From Micromonospora sp. CPCC 205371 (GTDB lineage: Bacteria; Actinomycetota; Actinomycetes; Mycobacteriales; Micromonosporaceae), in the NCBI RefSeq assembly GCF_026130045.1, contig NZ_JAIBNX010000024.1, positions 1 to 60,660 on the forward strand: a stretch of DNA of 60,660 nucleotides. Direction: 5' to 3'. This document shows positions 1 through 8,828 of the stretch, one piece after another (position 1 is the first letter of the stretch; the number at the start of each line of letters is the position of its first letter). The notes under the pieces were generated by a model, which was not told where the DNA came from, did not search any database, and was given only the letters and a program-made list of their open reading frames with translations. The translations under genes and the position numbers were made by a program.

Positions 1-293
1 ACAAAACAACCCCGGACCTTCCCCTGTGGCTGGGCGGGAAGGGGGCGGGCGCGCGCCCGGGGGGGAGGGGCGCGCCCGCGGGGGAGGGGCGCGTGCCCGC
101 GCGGGGAGGGGCGCGTGCCCGCGCGGGGAGAGGCGGGCGGGACCCGCGGGGGAGAGGCGCGCCCGCGGGGGAGGGGCGCGTGCCCGCGCGGGGAGAGGCG
201 GGCGGGGCCCGCGGGGGAGAGGCGTGCGTGCCCGCCCGGGCGGGCGACGGTCGGGGACGCACGGGTGGGACGCACGGGTGGGGGAGGGTGCGG
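1..293. repeat. G-rich low-complexity stretch with a 65-bp partial tandem repeat; no gene
   Basis: No convincing gene. The + strand is a succession of GGGGAGGGG and GCGCGTGCCCGCG blocks. A unit starting GCGCGTGCCC at 111 recurs at 176, a 65-bp period, with a shortened version near 89. Open frames here are Gly/Arg/Ala monotony produced by composition. The stretch lies just past the 3' end of the leftward M28 peptidase gene, so it may serve as its transcript end, and G-quadruplex formation is possible. The homopolymers also make base-calling error possible. Confidence 0.6.
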
Positions 294-2783
294 TTAGAGG
301 GGGAGGGTTGTGGCTACGGCTAGGAGGTCGGAGGTGTGGGAGCCGGCCACGCCTACGCCAGGTGGGCGGGGGACGTAGCCGGGGAGGGTCGTCAGGCCGT
401 CGCTGCCGTCCATGACGCGGAAGCGCACCGGGGCGGCGCTGGACGGGCGGAGGACCAGGTCGACGTCGACGCCCTCTGGGGGCGGGGCGTGGAAGACGAG
501 GCCGAAGGACCACCGTTCACCTTCCCGGCCTACCGGTGCGGGCTGGCCCGCTACCCGGGCCGATACGACGGTGGCCGTGGCGGCGTCGACGTGGAGGGCC
601 ACCATCCGCACCGGGCGTTGCGGCCGCAGCCGGAGCCGCAGCGTCCGCTCGGCGCCGGCTGTCGTGGCGGAGAGTACCTCCAGGGCTGGCGCCGGCAGCG
701 TCGCCGTGGGAGCGGGACCGGTGCGCAGCGGGTCGGTGCCCAGGGCCGGGAAGTCACCGTCCACAGTGGCACTCGACGAGACGTACCGCGCCGTCCAATC
801 TTGGACCGTTGATTCTTCGCTCAGCCAGCGGGCCTGACCGGTGCCGGCGTCCAATGCGTACATCAGGTGCGTGGGGATCGGGTGTGTGGCGTCGAAGCGG
901 TCGACGCGCAGGCCGGCGCCGGCGAGCACCAGTGCGGCGAGGGTCGCGGCGAGCGGCGGGTACATTGCGCGGCGGCGGGCGCGCGCCGCGGGCATGCCGA
1001 GCTGACCGCCGGCTTCCGGCCACAGCAGATCGAGTACCGGCAGCGCGGCGAGCCCGAGCAGGATGGCGAACAGGGCAGCGGCGCCGCCGGTGGCCATGCC
1101 GAGCGCCGGGAACAGCAGGGCGACCGTTGGCACGAGGATCAGTACGGCGACGGTGGAGCCGAGGGTCAGGAGGAGGACCGCGGCGCGGGGAAAGGCCAGC
1201 GCCGCCAGCCCGGCCAGCGCGCCCGCGAGGCAGGGGAGGGTGGCGAGGTACGCCCCGCCGGGCGTGACCGCCGCCAGTGCGGCGCCTATGACGGCCAGCC
1301 AGCCGAGTCCCCCGATCGCCAACGAGCCAGGGCCGAGGCGCCGGCGCAGAAACGCGTACCAAGTCATCAGGACCGCGGCGGCGAGCGTGACGACCGCGAG
1401 CCTGAACCACAGTGGACGGTATGGGTCGAGCACCGCGGCGTAGCCGGGACGTACGGCGGTGATGGCGGCCCACAGCAGTTGGGCCGCGACCGGGCCGGCG
1501 GCGATGGGGATGAGCGCGAGGCCGAAGCCGCCCGCGACGCGCGGCCAGGTGGTGAGGCCGCGGCGCCGTGCGAGCCAGGCGAGCGCGACCACCGCTGCGA
1601 CGGCGAGCGCGGCTAGCGGCCAGGTCAGCCAGCCTGGGTACCTGATGAGCGTCCCCGGCACGGGAAAGTAGGTGGCGTCGCCACCAGCGTCCAGGGTGGA
1701 CAGATCGGTGGCGCCGAACTCTCGGGCCAGCCCGAGCGCGTTGTCGCCGTGGTGCTGGAGGCTGGCGCGGTTCATGGCGGCGGGAGTGTCCAGCGGCGTG
1801 TGATAGACCGCGCCGCCGTCGATGTAGGCGGAGTTGAGGCCGGTGAAGCCCTTGTCGAGAAACGCGGTGAAGTCGGTGTCGTTGGGCAGCAGCCGGTAGA
1901 CCTCGACGGCGAACGACGTGCCAACGGGGTGTGGGGCCGCGCGGCCGTATACGCCGACGAGCGCGGCGTTCCGCTTGGACGTCTCGAACATGATCACGGG
2001 TCCGGTGCTGCCGCGTGCCTCCAGGTTGAGCACCACGCCGCCGCCGGCCGCGAGCGGATGGCCGCCCGCGAAGGCGGCCGCGCCGCACAGGCAGGCCTCT
2101 TCGGCGTCGGTGAGCACGAACACGATGTCGTTGCGGGGGCGCGGGCCAGCGGCGAGCGCCCGGGCCACCTCCAGGATCGTGCCTACCCCGGCGCCGTCGT
2201 CGTTGCCGCCCGGTCCGGTCTGGACCGAGTCGTAGTGCGCGACCAGAAAGAGCCGTCCGGTCGACGCGGTGCCCGGCAGCAGCGCCACGACGTTGCGCAC
2301 GCGGGCGAACGTGCTGCCGCCCTCACCGCCGGAGAGCTGGCCGGCCTCCGGGCTCTGCTGGTTGGCGCTCGCTCCGCTCGCGCGGGCTCCGGGGCCCGAA
2401 TGGCGGCTCCTTCCCTCGTCGCTGCGCTCCTCAGTCCAGTCGGCGCCGGCCCCGGAGCCGACGGCGTCCTGGACCGACGCGTCGAGTCCCAGGCCGCGCA
2501 GCGCACCGGTGATGTGGTCTCGGACCTGGTCGTTCGCGGTGCTGCCAGCGACGTGCGTGCGCGCGCCGATGGCACTCACATGGGTGAACGCGCGCTCGGC
2601 GCTGAAGGCGTCCGCGGGCGCCCCGGCGTCGCGCGGCGCGGGCGGCTGGATATCGAGCAGGGTGACGGCGCTGACCGTTGCCAGCGTGAGGATCGCGGCC
2701 GCGGCCGAGAGCACGCGGCGGTGCGGGCGGGCGAGCGCCCGGTCGGCGTTTGGAACCAGCACGACGGCCATGCCGAACATCAT
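294..2783 (-). CDS. M28-family zinc peptidase with multi-pass membrane domain
   Basis: A predicted membrane-anchored metallo-exopeptidase of 829 aa. A first membrane segment (about residues 24-43) is followed by an M28 domain with the expected zinc ligands: His in VAHYDS, Asp in GGNDDGAG, Glu-Glu in TDAEEACLCG, Asp in NDTDFTAF and His in YHTPLDT. The middle third (about 385-600) holds several hydrophobic helices, and a beta-rich tail follows, as in the membrane M28 proteins of actinobacteria. Between the N-terminal segment and the catalytic core, about 30 residues (near 115-147) are encoded by a dispersed palindromic repeat and look foreign. The chosen start is the first of two adjacent ATGs; a start a few codons later is possible. 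Substrate unknown. Confidence 0.85.
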   Translation of the reverse strand: MMFGMAVVLVPNADRALARPHRRVLSAAAAILTLATVSAVTLLDIQPPAPRDAGAPADAFSAERAFTHVSAIGARTHVAGSTANDQVRDHITGALRGLGLDASVQDAVGSGAGADWTEERSDEGRSRHSGPGARASGASANQQSPEAGQLSGGEGGSTFARVRNVVALLPGTASTGRLFLVAHYDSVQTGPGGNDDGAGVGTILEVARALAAGPRPRNDIVFVLTDAEEACLCGAAAFAGGHPLAAGGGVVLNLEARGSTGPVIMFETSKRNAALVGVYGRAAPHPVGTSFAVEVYRLLPNDTDFTAFLDKGFTGLNSAYIDGGAVYHTPLDTPAAMNRASLQHHGDNALGLAREFGATDLSTLDAGGDATYFPVPGTLIRYPGWLTWPLAALAVAAVVALAWLARRRGLTTWPRVAGGFGLALIPIAAGPVAAQLLWAAITAVRPGYAAVLDPYRPLWFRLAVVTLAAAVLMTWYAFLRRRLGPGSLAIGGLGWLAVIGAALAAVTPGGAYLATLPCLAGALAGLAALAFPRAAVLLLTLGSTVAVLILVPTVALLFPALGMATGGAAALFAILLGLAALPVLDLLWPEAGGQLGMPAARARRRAMYPPLAATLAALVLAGAGLRVDRFDATHPIPTHLMYALDAGTGQARWLSEESTVQDWTARYVSSSATVDGDFPALGTDPLRTGPAPTATLPAPALEVLSATTAGAERTLRLRLRPQRPVRMVALHVDAATATVVSARVAGQPAPVGREGERWSFGLVFHAPPPEGVDVDLVLRPSSAAPVRFRVMDGSDGLTTLPGYVPRPPGVGVAGSHTSDLLAVATTLPL
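2363..2434. repeat. Dispersed palindromic repeat, copy 1 (inside the M28 gene)
   Basis: Contains the box GGCGCTCGCTCCGCTCGCG (from 2364) and a second box TCGCTGCGCTCC (2418-2429), the same two boxes in the same order as at 49498-49580. It is read in frame by the M28 gene as a Ser/Gly/Arg-rich insert. Confidence 0.7.
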
Positions 2784-2821
2784 GCTCGGCGGGTGGGTCG
2801 CACGCTTCCGTCGCCGTGTCC

Positions 2822-2833
2822 TAGCGTGTGCGC
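2822..2833 (+). promoter_or_regulatory. Leaderless promoter -10 box of the REC-PP2C gene
   Basis: TAGCGT at 2822-2827 is followed by 6 nt and an ATG at 2834, the TANNNT plus 6-8 nt spacing typical of actinobacterial leaderless transcripts. No Shine-Dalgarno sequence precedes the ATG. Confidence 0.5.
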
Positions 2834-4060
2834 ATGACTCCTGGCTCTCGGGTGTCCGCGATGCCGCCGTATCCGCACGGCGGTCGCGGTCCGAGCGGTC
2901 GCGTGCCCCCAGAGGAACGCCTGCGGGTCCTGCTGGTCGAAGACGACGAAGCGGACGCCTTTCTGGTCGGCGAACTGCTCGCCGAGGCCGATGCGCGGGT
3001 CGACCTGCTGGTCGCGACGAGTCTCAACGAGGCACGCCAGCGGCTCGCTGGTGTCGACTGCGTGCTGCTCGACCTCGGGCTGCCCGACGCTCAGGGGCTC
3101 GACGGCCTGCGCCAGGTGCTGGCCATGGCGGGGCCGGCGGCTGTGTGTGTGCTGACCGGCCGGCAGGACGAGCACGTCGGCATCGGTGCGGTGGCCGAGG
3201 GCGCCCAGGACTATCTGCTCAAGGGCCAGGTCGACGGTGTGCTGCTCGCGCGGGCGCTGCGATACGCCGTCGAGCGGAAGCGCTCCGACGAAAACGCCCG
3301 GCGGCTGCGCGAGGTCGAGCTGCGCCAGGCCGAGTCGGCGCGCCTGGAGCGCGGCCTGCTGCCGCAGCCGCTGATGACCACCGACCAGGTGCGGATGTAT
3401 CCGTTCTACCGACCCGGCCGCCACGCCGCCGTGATCGGCGGTGACTTCTACGACGTGGTGCAGACCGGTGAGCGGCTGCACCTTATCGTCGGTGACGTCT
3501 GCGGGCACGGCGCTGACGAGGCGGCACTGGGCGTCGAGTTGCGGGTGGCCTGGCGGGCGCTGGTCCTAGCCGGCGTGGCCGACGAAGCGGTGCTGCCGGC
3601 GCTGGAGCAGGTGCTGGTCAGTGAGCGGCGGGCCAGGGAGATTTTCGCCACAGTCGCCACCGTGTGCCTGGAGCTCACCGAAGGCCGCGCCACGGTCAGA
3701 TTGGCCGGGCATCCGCCGCCGCTGTTGCTATCCGGCGGCAAGGTGGCCCCGGTGCCGGCGCCGCACGGCCTGCTGCTTGGCGTGCAGCCGCGCACGCCAC
3801 CGGCGTACGACCTCGCGTTCGACCGCGACGACTGGTCGCTGCTGATGTACACGGATGGGCTGATCGAGGGCCGGGTCGGGCGCGGCGACGAGCGGCTCGA
3901 CGTGCCCGGGCTCTGCGAGCTGCTTGGCGAGCCGGAAGCGCGCGAGGTGCCGCTGCCGTCCCTGCCGCAGTGGCTGGTCGGGCGGGCCGAGACCGCCAAC
4001 GGCGGTCCACTGGCCGATGATGTCGCCATGCTCCTGGTCACGAAGGGTGATGGCCGGTGA
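2834..4060 (+). CDS. Response-regulator-fused PP2C (RsbU/SpoIIE-type) phosphatase
   Basis: A cytosolic two-domain signalling phosphatase of 408 aa. Residues about 28-145 form a receiver domain (VLLVEDDEADAF acidic pocket, phospho-Asp in VLLDLGLPD, Lys in YLLKG). A short helical linker leads to a PPM/RsbU-type phosphatase domain with the metal-binding motifs GGDFYDV, VGDVCGHG and MYTDGLIEGR. By family, such proteins dephosphorylate anti-sigma-factor antagonists in partner-switching pathways; no antagonist or anti-sigma gene is nearby. The ATG at 2834 is preferred because a leaderless -10 box precedes it; an in-frame GTG at 2828 is the alternative. The 3' end is duplicated immediately downstream and the next kinase gene follows closely, so all three signalling genes are probably one operon. 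Confidence 0.88.
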   Translation: MTPGSRVSAMPPYPHGGRGPSGRVPPEERLRVLLVEDDEADAFLVGELLAEADARVDLLVATSLNEARQRLAGVDCVLLDLGLPDAQGLDGLRQVLAMAGPAAVCVLTGRQDEHVGIGAVAEGAQDYLLKGQVDGVLLARALRYAVERKRSDENARRLREVELRQAESARLERGLLPQPLMTTDQVRMYPFYRPGRHAAVIGGDFYDVVQTGERLHLIVGDVCGHGADEAALGVELRVAWRALVLAGVADEAVLPALEQVLVSERRAREIFATVATVCLELTEGRATVRLAGHPPPLLLSGGKVAPVPAPHGLLLGVQPRTPPAYDLAFDRDDWSLLMYTDGLIEGRVGRGDERLDVPGLCELLGEPEAREVPLPSLPQWLVGRAETANGGPLADDVAMLLVTKGDGR

Positions 4061-4114
4061 AGGAAGGCGGCGATGTCACCATGTTGCTAGTCACGAAGGG
4101 TGATGGCCGGTGAA
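4019..4114 (+). repeat. Tandem duplication (43-bp unit, 53-bp period) at the phosphatase/kinase junction
   Basis: The last 43 bp of the phosphatase gene plus the stop/start junction (4019-4061) recur at 4072-4114 with only a few substitutions. The first copy carries the real stop (4058-4060) overlapped by a GTG at 4057. That GTG opens an 18-codon frame ending at 4113 that re-encodes the phosphatase tail ([13 protein letters not shown]). The second copy supplies the GTG start of the histidine kinase at 4110, also overlapping a stop. Confidence 0.85.
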
Positions 4115-5702
4115 AGAACGGTGGACGCTGCGGCGCCGCGTCACCGTGCTCTGCATAGTGGTCGGCGGACTGCTGGGCGTCGTCGCGGTGCTGGCCGCCG
4201 GCACAGCGGCGGCGACCCGTGCGCAGGTCGACACGCTCGCTGACCGGGCTGGCCCGCTGCGTTCCGATTCGGAGGAACTCCTCACGAGGCTGGTCGACCA
4301 GGAGACGTCGGTGCGTGGCTACGCGGTGTCCGGCGACGCGGCCGACCTGGTGCCATACAACGACGGGCGGGTGCGCGAGGCCGAGCTGCTCGCCCACATG
4401 GCCGAGCTGGCGGACGGGCACGACGTCCTGCTGGCCCGGCTCCGCGACGTCGGCGCCCGGTCCGCCGAATGGCGCCAGACGGTGGCCGAGCCGGCGATCG
4501 CCGCGGTCCAGAGCCAGGGTCCGGCGGCTGGCCAGGCCCTGTTGGGCGCAACGGCACGAGAACGGTTCGGCACGGTCCGCGACGCTGTCGACCTTCTGGA
4601 AGTGGAGATCCAGGAGTTTCGGGAGGACGCCACCACACGGGCCAAGGGCAGCAGCACCATCCTCGTGCTGCTGCTGATCGCGGCGGTCGTGATCGTCGTG
4701 GTCGCCGGGATCGCGCTGATGGTGTCGCTGCGCCGGTTGGTGATCGTGCCGGTCACCGACCTGGCGGAGTCGGTACGGCGCATTGCCGGAGGTGATTACG
4801 AACACACCATCAACATGGACGCCGCGCCTGAGCTGGCCCGGTTGGCGCGCGACATCGATGGCATGCGTCGCAAGATCGTGGCTGACCTTGGCGAGGTGCG
4901 CGAGGCCCGGGAGCGCGTCGAGTGGGTCAACAACCAGCTTCAGTCTCAGGCCGAGGAGCTGCTGCGCTCCAACCGTGACCTGGAGCAGTTCGCGTACGTG
5001 GCGTCGCACGACCTGCAGGAGCCGCTGCGCAAGGTGGCCAGCTTCTGCCAGCTTCTGCAACGGCGGTACGCGGGCCAGCTCGACGAACGCGCCGACCAGT
5101 ACATCGCGTTCGCGGTCGACGGTGCGCAGCGTATGCAGCGGCTGATCAACGATCTGCTGGCGTTCTCGCGGATCGGGCGGATGACGACCGGCTTCACCGA
5201 GATCGACCTGGACTCGGTCATGTCCGATGTTTCCGGTCAGCTCGAGTCGGCGCGCAAGTACGCCTCCGGCGAGATCACCTGGGCCGACCTGCCGACCGTG
5301 GACGGCGAAGAGGCGCTGCTCACCACGCTACTGGCCAACCTCGTGTCGAACTCGCTCAAGTTCCGCCACCCCGAGCGTCCGCCACGGGTGCACATCTCCG
5401 CCCGGCGCGACGGCGACGAATGGGAGATCACGTGTCAGGACAACGGCATCGGGATCGAAGCCGAGTTCGCTGACAAGATCTTCGTCATCTTCCAGCGACT
5501 GCACGCGAAGGACGCCTACCCGGGTACCGGGATAGGGTTGGCCATCGCAAAGAAGATCGTCGAGTATCACGGAGGGCGGATCTGGGTAGACCCGGAGGTG
5601 ACGGAGGGCACCGCCATCCGATTTACTCTCCCGGTGACCGTGCAGCCGCCCGCCCAGCCGGTGCCAGAGCCGGCCGACAAGACCGAGGTGACGACAGCAT
5701 GA
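4110..5702 (+). CDS. CHASE3-HAMP sensor histidine kinase
   Basis: A membrane histidine kinase of 530 aa. Membrane segments lie at about residues 8-28 and 182-205 and enclose a CHASE3-like helical sensor region ([14 protein letters not shown]). A HAMP linker (about 205-260) and a short coiled coil lead to a HisKA domain with the phospho-acceptor His at about residue 300 ([12 protein letters not shown]) and an HATPase_c domain with N box LVSNSLKF, G1 DNGIGI and G2 [11 protein letters not shown]. The kinase core resembles phytochrome-type and Rcp-partnered kinases, which fits the single-domain receiver gene that follows with a 4-nt overlap. The GTG start overlaps the stop of an 18-codon frame created by a local duplication. 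The ligand is unknown. Confidence 0.92.
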   Translation: MKERWTLRRRVTVLCIVVGGLLGVVAVLAAGTAAATRAQVDTLADRAGPLRSDSEELLTRLVDQETSVRGYAVSGDAADLVPYNDGRVREAELLAHMAELADGHDVLLARLRDVGARSAEWRQTVAEPAIAAVQSQGPAAGQALLGATARERFGTVRDAVDLLEVEIQEFREDATTRAKGSSTILVLLLIAAVVIVVVAGIALMVSLRRLVIVPVTDLAESVRRIAGGDYEHTINMDAAPELARLARDIDGMRRKIVADLGEVREARERVEWVNNQLQSQAEELLRSNRDLEQFAYVASHDLQEPLRKVASFCQLLQRRYAGQLDERADQYIAFAVDGAQRMQRLINDLLAFSRIGRMTTGFTEIDLDSVMSDVSGQLESARKYASGEITWADLPTVDGEEALLTTLLANLVSNSLKFRHPERPPRVHISARRDGDEWEITCQDNGIGIEAEFADKIFVIFQRLHAKDAYPGTGIGLAIAKKIVEYHGGRIWVDPEVTEGTAIRFTLPVTVQPPAQPVPEPADKTEVTTA

Positions 5703-6151
5703 CCGCGCCGACCGGCGACACATCCCCGATAGAGGTGCTGCTGGTCGAAGACGACCCGGGCGATGTGCTCATGACGCAGGAGGCGTTCGAGGAGCACAAG
5801 CTGCGCAACCGGCTCACGGTCGTGTCAGACGGCGTCGAGGCGCTCGCCTACCTGCGCCGCGAGGGCCAGTACGCCGACGCGGTCACGCCCGACCTGATCC
5901 TGCTCGACCTCAACCTGCCCCGCAGAGACGGTCGGCAGGTGCTCGCCGAGATCAAGGAAGACGAGCAGCTCGGCAAGATCCCGGTGGTGGTGCTGACCAC
6001 ATCGCAGGCGGACGAGGACATCCTGCGCAGCTACCAGTTGCACGCCAACGCGTACGTCACGAAACCGGTCGACTTCGACCGGTTCATCTCGGTGGTCCGG
6101 CAGATAGACGAGTTCTTCGTCAGCGTGGTGAAGCTGCCTCCGCGTGGCTGA
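5699..6151 (+). CDS. Single-domain response regulator (Rcp1-like)
   Basis: A 150-aa receiver domain with no output domain. It shows the acidic pair in [10 protein letters not shown], phospho-Asp at about residue 70 ([13 protein letters not shown]), the switch Thr in VVLTTS and the conserved Lys in YVTKPVDF. The extended beta4-alpha4 region is typical of Rcp-type regulators paired with phytochrome-like kinases. Its start ATG overlaps the kinase stop by 4 nt, and its own end overlaps the next gene by 8 nt, so translation is probably coupled. By inference it accepts phosphate from the upstream kinase and passes it on, or acts as a phosphate sink for the REC-PP2C protein. Confidence 0.92.
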   Translation: MTAPTGDTSPIEVLLVEDDPGDVLMTQEAFEEHKLRNRLTVVSDGVEALAYLRREGQYADAVTPDLILLDLNLPRRDGRQVLAEIKEDEQLGKIPVVVLTTSQADEDILRSYQLHANAYVTKPVDFDRFISVVRQIDEFFVSVVKLPPRG

Positions 6152-6947
6152 CCTGATCGAGTCCGTCGGTGGGCTGCTGCGCGAGGTGGCCGCCACGGTC
6201 GTGCTGCCCATGTACCAGCACCTCGCCGAGGACGACGTGCAGGAGAAGGCGCCTGGCGAGCTGGTGACCGTCGCCGACCGGCGCGCCGAGGAGAAGATCT
6301 CGGCCAGCCTGCTCGACCTGCTGCCCGACTCGGTCGTGGTCGGCGAGGAGGGCGTCGCGGACGACCCCACCTTGCTGGACAAGCTTCGCGAGCCAGGGCC
6401 GGTGTGGTTGGTCGACCCGATCGACGGCACCGGTAACTTCGCGGGCGGGCGAGGACCCTTCGCGATGATGGTGGCGCTGCTGCGCGGCGGGGCGCCGGTC
6501 GCGAGCTGGATCTACCAGCCGCTGGAGGAGACGCTCGCCGTCGCCGAGCTCGGCTCCGGGGCGTACGTCGACGGGGTGCGCGCCAACCTGAACGGCGACG
6601 CGCTGGCGACGAGCGGGCTGCGCGGTGCGGCGATGACCCGCTTCCTACCGCAAGACCTGCGGGCCTCGGTGCGGGCGGGCAGCTCCCGGATCGAGGAGCT
6701 GCTGCCCAGCCAGCACTGCGCCGGCAAGGAGTACGTCGACATCGTCACCGGGCGGCAGCACTTCGTGATGTTCTGGCGCACGCTGCCGTGGGACCACGCG
6801 CCGGGTGCGCTGATGGTCGAGGAGCTCGGTGGAGTGGTGCGCCGGATCGACGGTGCCCCGTACGACCTCGCCGACGACCGGTACGGCCTGCTCGTCTGCG
6901 CCACCGAGTCGGTGTGGGAGCAGGTACAGGCGGTACTGCTCAGTTGA
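6144..6947 (+). CDS. Inositol monophosphatase family phosphatase
   Basis: A 267-aa metal-dependent phosphomonoesterase of the IMPase/FBPase/HisN superfamily. The metal sites are visible: VGEEG, the signature [12 protein letters not shown] and the C-terminal [15 protein letters not shown]. The family includes myo-inositol-1-phosphatase, histidinol-phosphatase and 3'-phosphoadenosine phosphatases, and the sequence alone does not settle the substrate. The GTG start lies 8 nt inside the response-regulator gene, which makes this the last gene of the signalling operon or a read-through partner. A leaderless promoter for the next gene follows directly. Confidence 0.85.
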   Translation: MADLIESVGGLLREVAATVVLPMYQHLAEDDVQEKAPGELVTVADRRAEEKISASLLDLLPDSVVVGEEGVADDPTLLDKLREPGPVWLVDPIDGTGNFAGGRGPFAMMVALLRGGAPVASWIYQPLEETLAVAELGSGAYVDGVRANLNGDALATSGLRGAAMTRFLPQDLRASVRAGSSRIEELLPSQHCAGKEYVDIVTGRQHFVMFWRTLPWDHAPGALMVEELGGVVRRIDGAPYDLADDRYGLLVCATESVWEQVQAVLLS

Positions 6948-6952
6948 CGGCC

Positions 6953-6964
6953 TAGGGTGGGTCC
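6953..6964 (+). promoter_or_regulatory. Leaderless promoter -10 box of the SDR gene
   Basis: TAGGGT at 6953-6958, then 6 nt, then the GTG start at 6965. It sits directly after the stop of the phosphatase gene and marks a new transcription unit. Confidence 0.5.
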
Positions 6965-7738
6965 GTGTCGGCCTACCTTGACGAGCTCTTCTCACTTGAT
7001 GGTCGGGTCGCGCTCGTGACCGGCGGCAGCTCGGGCATCGGGCGCACCATCGCGGAGGCGTTGGGCCGAGCCGGTGCGCGGGTCGTGCTGGTCGCGCGGC
7101 GGCCCGAGCCGCTGGAGGCGGCGGTGGCCGAACTGACCGGGCACGGCGTCGAGGCCACGGCCGTGTCCGCGGACCTCGCCGACCGCGCGGCGCTGAAGGC
7201 CGCGGCGGAGCGGGCCGCCGAGGTGTACGGCGAGCCGGACATCCTGGTCAACTCGGCTGGGATCAACCTGCGGCCGCCGATGTCCGACCTGACGGAGAGC
7301 GACTGGGACGCGACGATCTCCGCCAACCTGGACGCGCCGTTCCTGCTCGGCCAGCGGTTCGGTCCCGCGATGGCCGGTCGAGGCTTCGGCCGGATCATCA
7401 ACATCGTCTCGCAGCAGGCCGTGCGGGCGTACGGCAACAGCGGGGCGTACGGAGCCGCCAAGGCGGGGCTCGCCGGGCTTACCCGATCGCAGGCGGAGGC
7501 GTGGTCGCGGCACGGGGTGACCAGCAACGCGATCGCCCCCGGCGTCGTGCCTACGCCGCTGACCAGGGAATTCTTCTCCGATGCGCAGCGCGTGGCCACC
7601 GCGGCGGCCCGTAGCATGGTCGGGCGCAACGGCGAGGTCGGCGACTTCGCGGGCGTGGCCGTGTTTCTGGCGAGCCCGTCCAGCGCCTACGTCACCGGAC
7701 AGACAATCTTCGTCGACGGCGGGTTCTCCGTGACCTGA
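6965..7738 (+). CDS. Short-chain dehydrogenase/reductase
   Basis: A 257-aa classical SDR. It has the Rossmann glycine motif TGGSSGIG near residue 19, the NSAG motif (LVNSAGINL), catalytic Ser in IINIVSQQ, Tyr-x3-Lys in YGAAKAG, and the C-terminal FVDGG typical of gluconate-5-dehydrogenase and 3-oxoacyl-ACP-reductase-like members. RPEP after the second strand suggests NADP(H) preference (ARR), an inference. The substrate cannot be assigned. It has its own leaderless promoter and stands alone between the signalling operon and a secreted peptidase. Confidence 0.88.
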   Translation: MSAYLDELFSLDGRVALVTGGSSGIGRTIAEALGRAGARVVLVARRPEPLEAAVAELTGHGVEATAVSADLADRAALKAAAERAAEVYGEPDILVNSAGINLRPPMSDLTESDWDATISANLDAPFLLGQRFGPAMAGRGFGRIINIVSQQAVRAYGNSGAYGAAKAGLAGLTRSQAEAWSRHGVTSNAIAPGVVPTPLTREFFSDAQRVATAAARSMVGRNGEVGDFAGVAVFLASPSSAYVTGQTIFVDGGFSVT

Positions 7739-7810
7739 CCGTTCGGATCTGGTAGTGCAAGACGGTCTTAAATCTGAGGCTCGTGGGGCCTCTGGGGCCG
7801 GTGTGTCCGG

Positions 7811-7824
7811 TACGCTGACGCACC
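7811..7824 (+). promoter_or_regulatory. Leaderless promoter -10 box of the LAS-type peptidase gene
   Basis: TACGCT at 7811-7816, 8 nt before the GTG at 7825; no Shine-Dalgarno sequence is visible. Confidence 0.45.
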
Positions 7825-8814
7825 GTGCTTCGTCCCCTAGCTGTGGCGCTGGTCGTCGTCGCGTCGGTCGCCTTTGGCGGCCAGGCGCTCGCGGCGCCCA
7901 ACACCGACGATGAGGGTGGCACCAAGACGCTGCGCGCCACCCTCGAAGCCGCCGCCAAGGGCCACGTCGAGGCCCAGGCCAAGCTCGAAAACTCCAAGAA
8001 GCGCCAGCTCGAGCTGAGTGTGGAGCTGACACGCGTGGAGACCCGGCTCGCCGAGGTCAGCCTCGAGGTGAGCGCGATCGCGGCCCAGTCCTATCGGATC
8101 GGCCGGCTCACCCCCATCTCCATGCTGCTCAACAGCGCCTCGCCCGAAGACTTCCTGGAGCGCGCGGCGGCGCTGGAGCTGCTCGCCCAGCGTGACGGCG
8201 TGCAGATGCGCGAGCTCACCGAGGCCCGGGAGTCGGTGACCCGCACCAAGGCGGCCATCGACAACGAGGTGCGCGAGCAGGAGAAGCAGGTCGCCATCAT
8301 GGCGAAGAAGAAGAAAGACGCCGAACGGGCACTCGGAGCGTCCGGCGGCAACGCCACCGGCGGCTTCATCAACGCCAACTCGCCGCTCGCCAAGCCGGCG
8401 CCGAAGAACTCGGACGGCTCGTGGCCGAAGGAGTCGTGCACCGTCGACGACCCGACCACCAGCGGCTGCATCACCCCGCGCACGCTGCACGCGATGAACC
8501 AGGCCCGGGCCAACGGCTTCACCCGGTACCGGTCCTGCTACCGCGGTAGCGGCGGCGGCGAGCATCCCAAGGGCAGGGCGTGCGACTTCGCCGCCGCGCC
8601 GAACGGGTTCGAAAACGTCAACGCCACCGGCGGCGACAAGACGTATGGCGACCGGCTGGCCGCGTTCTACGTCAAGAACGCGAGCCGCCTCGGCGTCATG
8701 TACGTGATCTGGTATCGGCAGATCTGGATGCCCGGCACCGGCTGGCGCGCATACAGCGGCAGCGGCGGCCCGGCGGCCACCCATACCAACCACGTGCACC
8801 TGTCCATGCTCTGA
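7825..8814 (+). CDS. Secreted coiled-coil protein with C-terminal LAS-type metallopeptidase-like domain
   Basis: A 329-aa exported protein. The signal peptide (about 1-23) ends in ALAAP. Residues 35-170 form a long coiled coil with the RLTPISMLLNSASPEDFL segment seen in PcsB/RipA-type cell-wall proteins. The C-terminal domain holds HPKGRACDF and HTNHVHLS, the H-x6-D and HxH zinc pattern of the lysostaphin/D-Ala-D-Ala-peptidase/hedgehog fold. By family it should cleave or bind peptidoglycan peptides. It has four or more cysteines in the extracellular part (CTVDD, GCITP, SCYRG, ACDF), probably disulphide-bonded. The NlpC/P60 protein at 18227-19168 has the same N-terminal architecture. Confidence 0.8.
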   Translation: MLRPLAVALVVVASVAFGGQALAAPNTDDEGGTKTLRATLEAAAKGHVEAQAKLENSKKRQLELSVELTRVETRLAEVSLEVSAIAAQSYRIGRLTPISMLLNSASPEDFLERAAALELLAQRDGVQMRELTEARESVTRTKAAIDNEVREQEKQVAIMAKKKKDAERALGASGGNATGGFINANSPLAKPAPKNSDGSWPKESCTVDDPTTSGCITPRTLHAMNQARANGFTRYRSCYRGSGGGEHPKGRACDFAAAPNGFENVNATGGDKTYGDRLAAFYVKNASRLGVMYVIWYRQIWMPGTGWRAYSGSGGPAATHTNHVHLSML

Positions 8815-8815
8815 C

Positions 8816-8828
8816 TAGGCTCCCGTGG
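8816..8828 (+). promoter_or_regulatory. Leaderless promoter -10 box of the spermidine-synthase-like gene
   Basis: TAGGCT at 8816-8821 begins 2 nt after the preceding stop codon and is followed by 7 nt and the GTG at 8829. It decides this start over the upstream out-of-frame GTG at 8825. Confidence 0.5.

Noticed and set aside
26-415. Plus-strand Gly/Arg frames in the first 400 bases
   Set aside because: They are repeat-driven composition in three frames at once and overlap the end of the M28 gene antisense.
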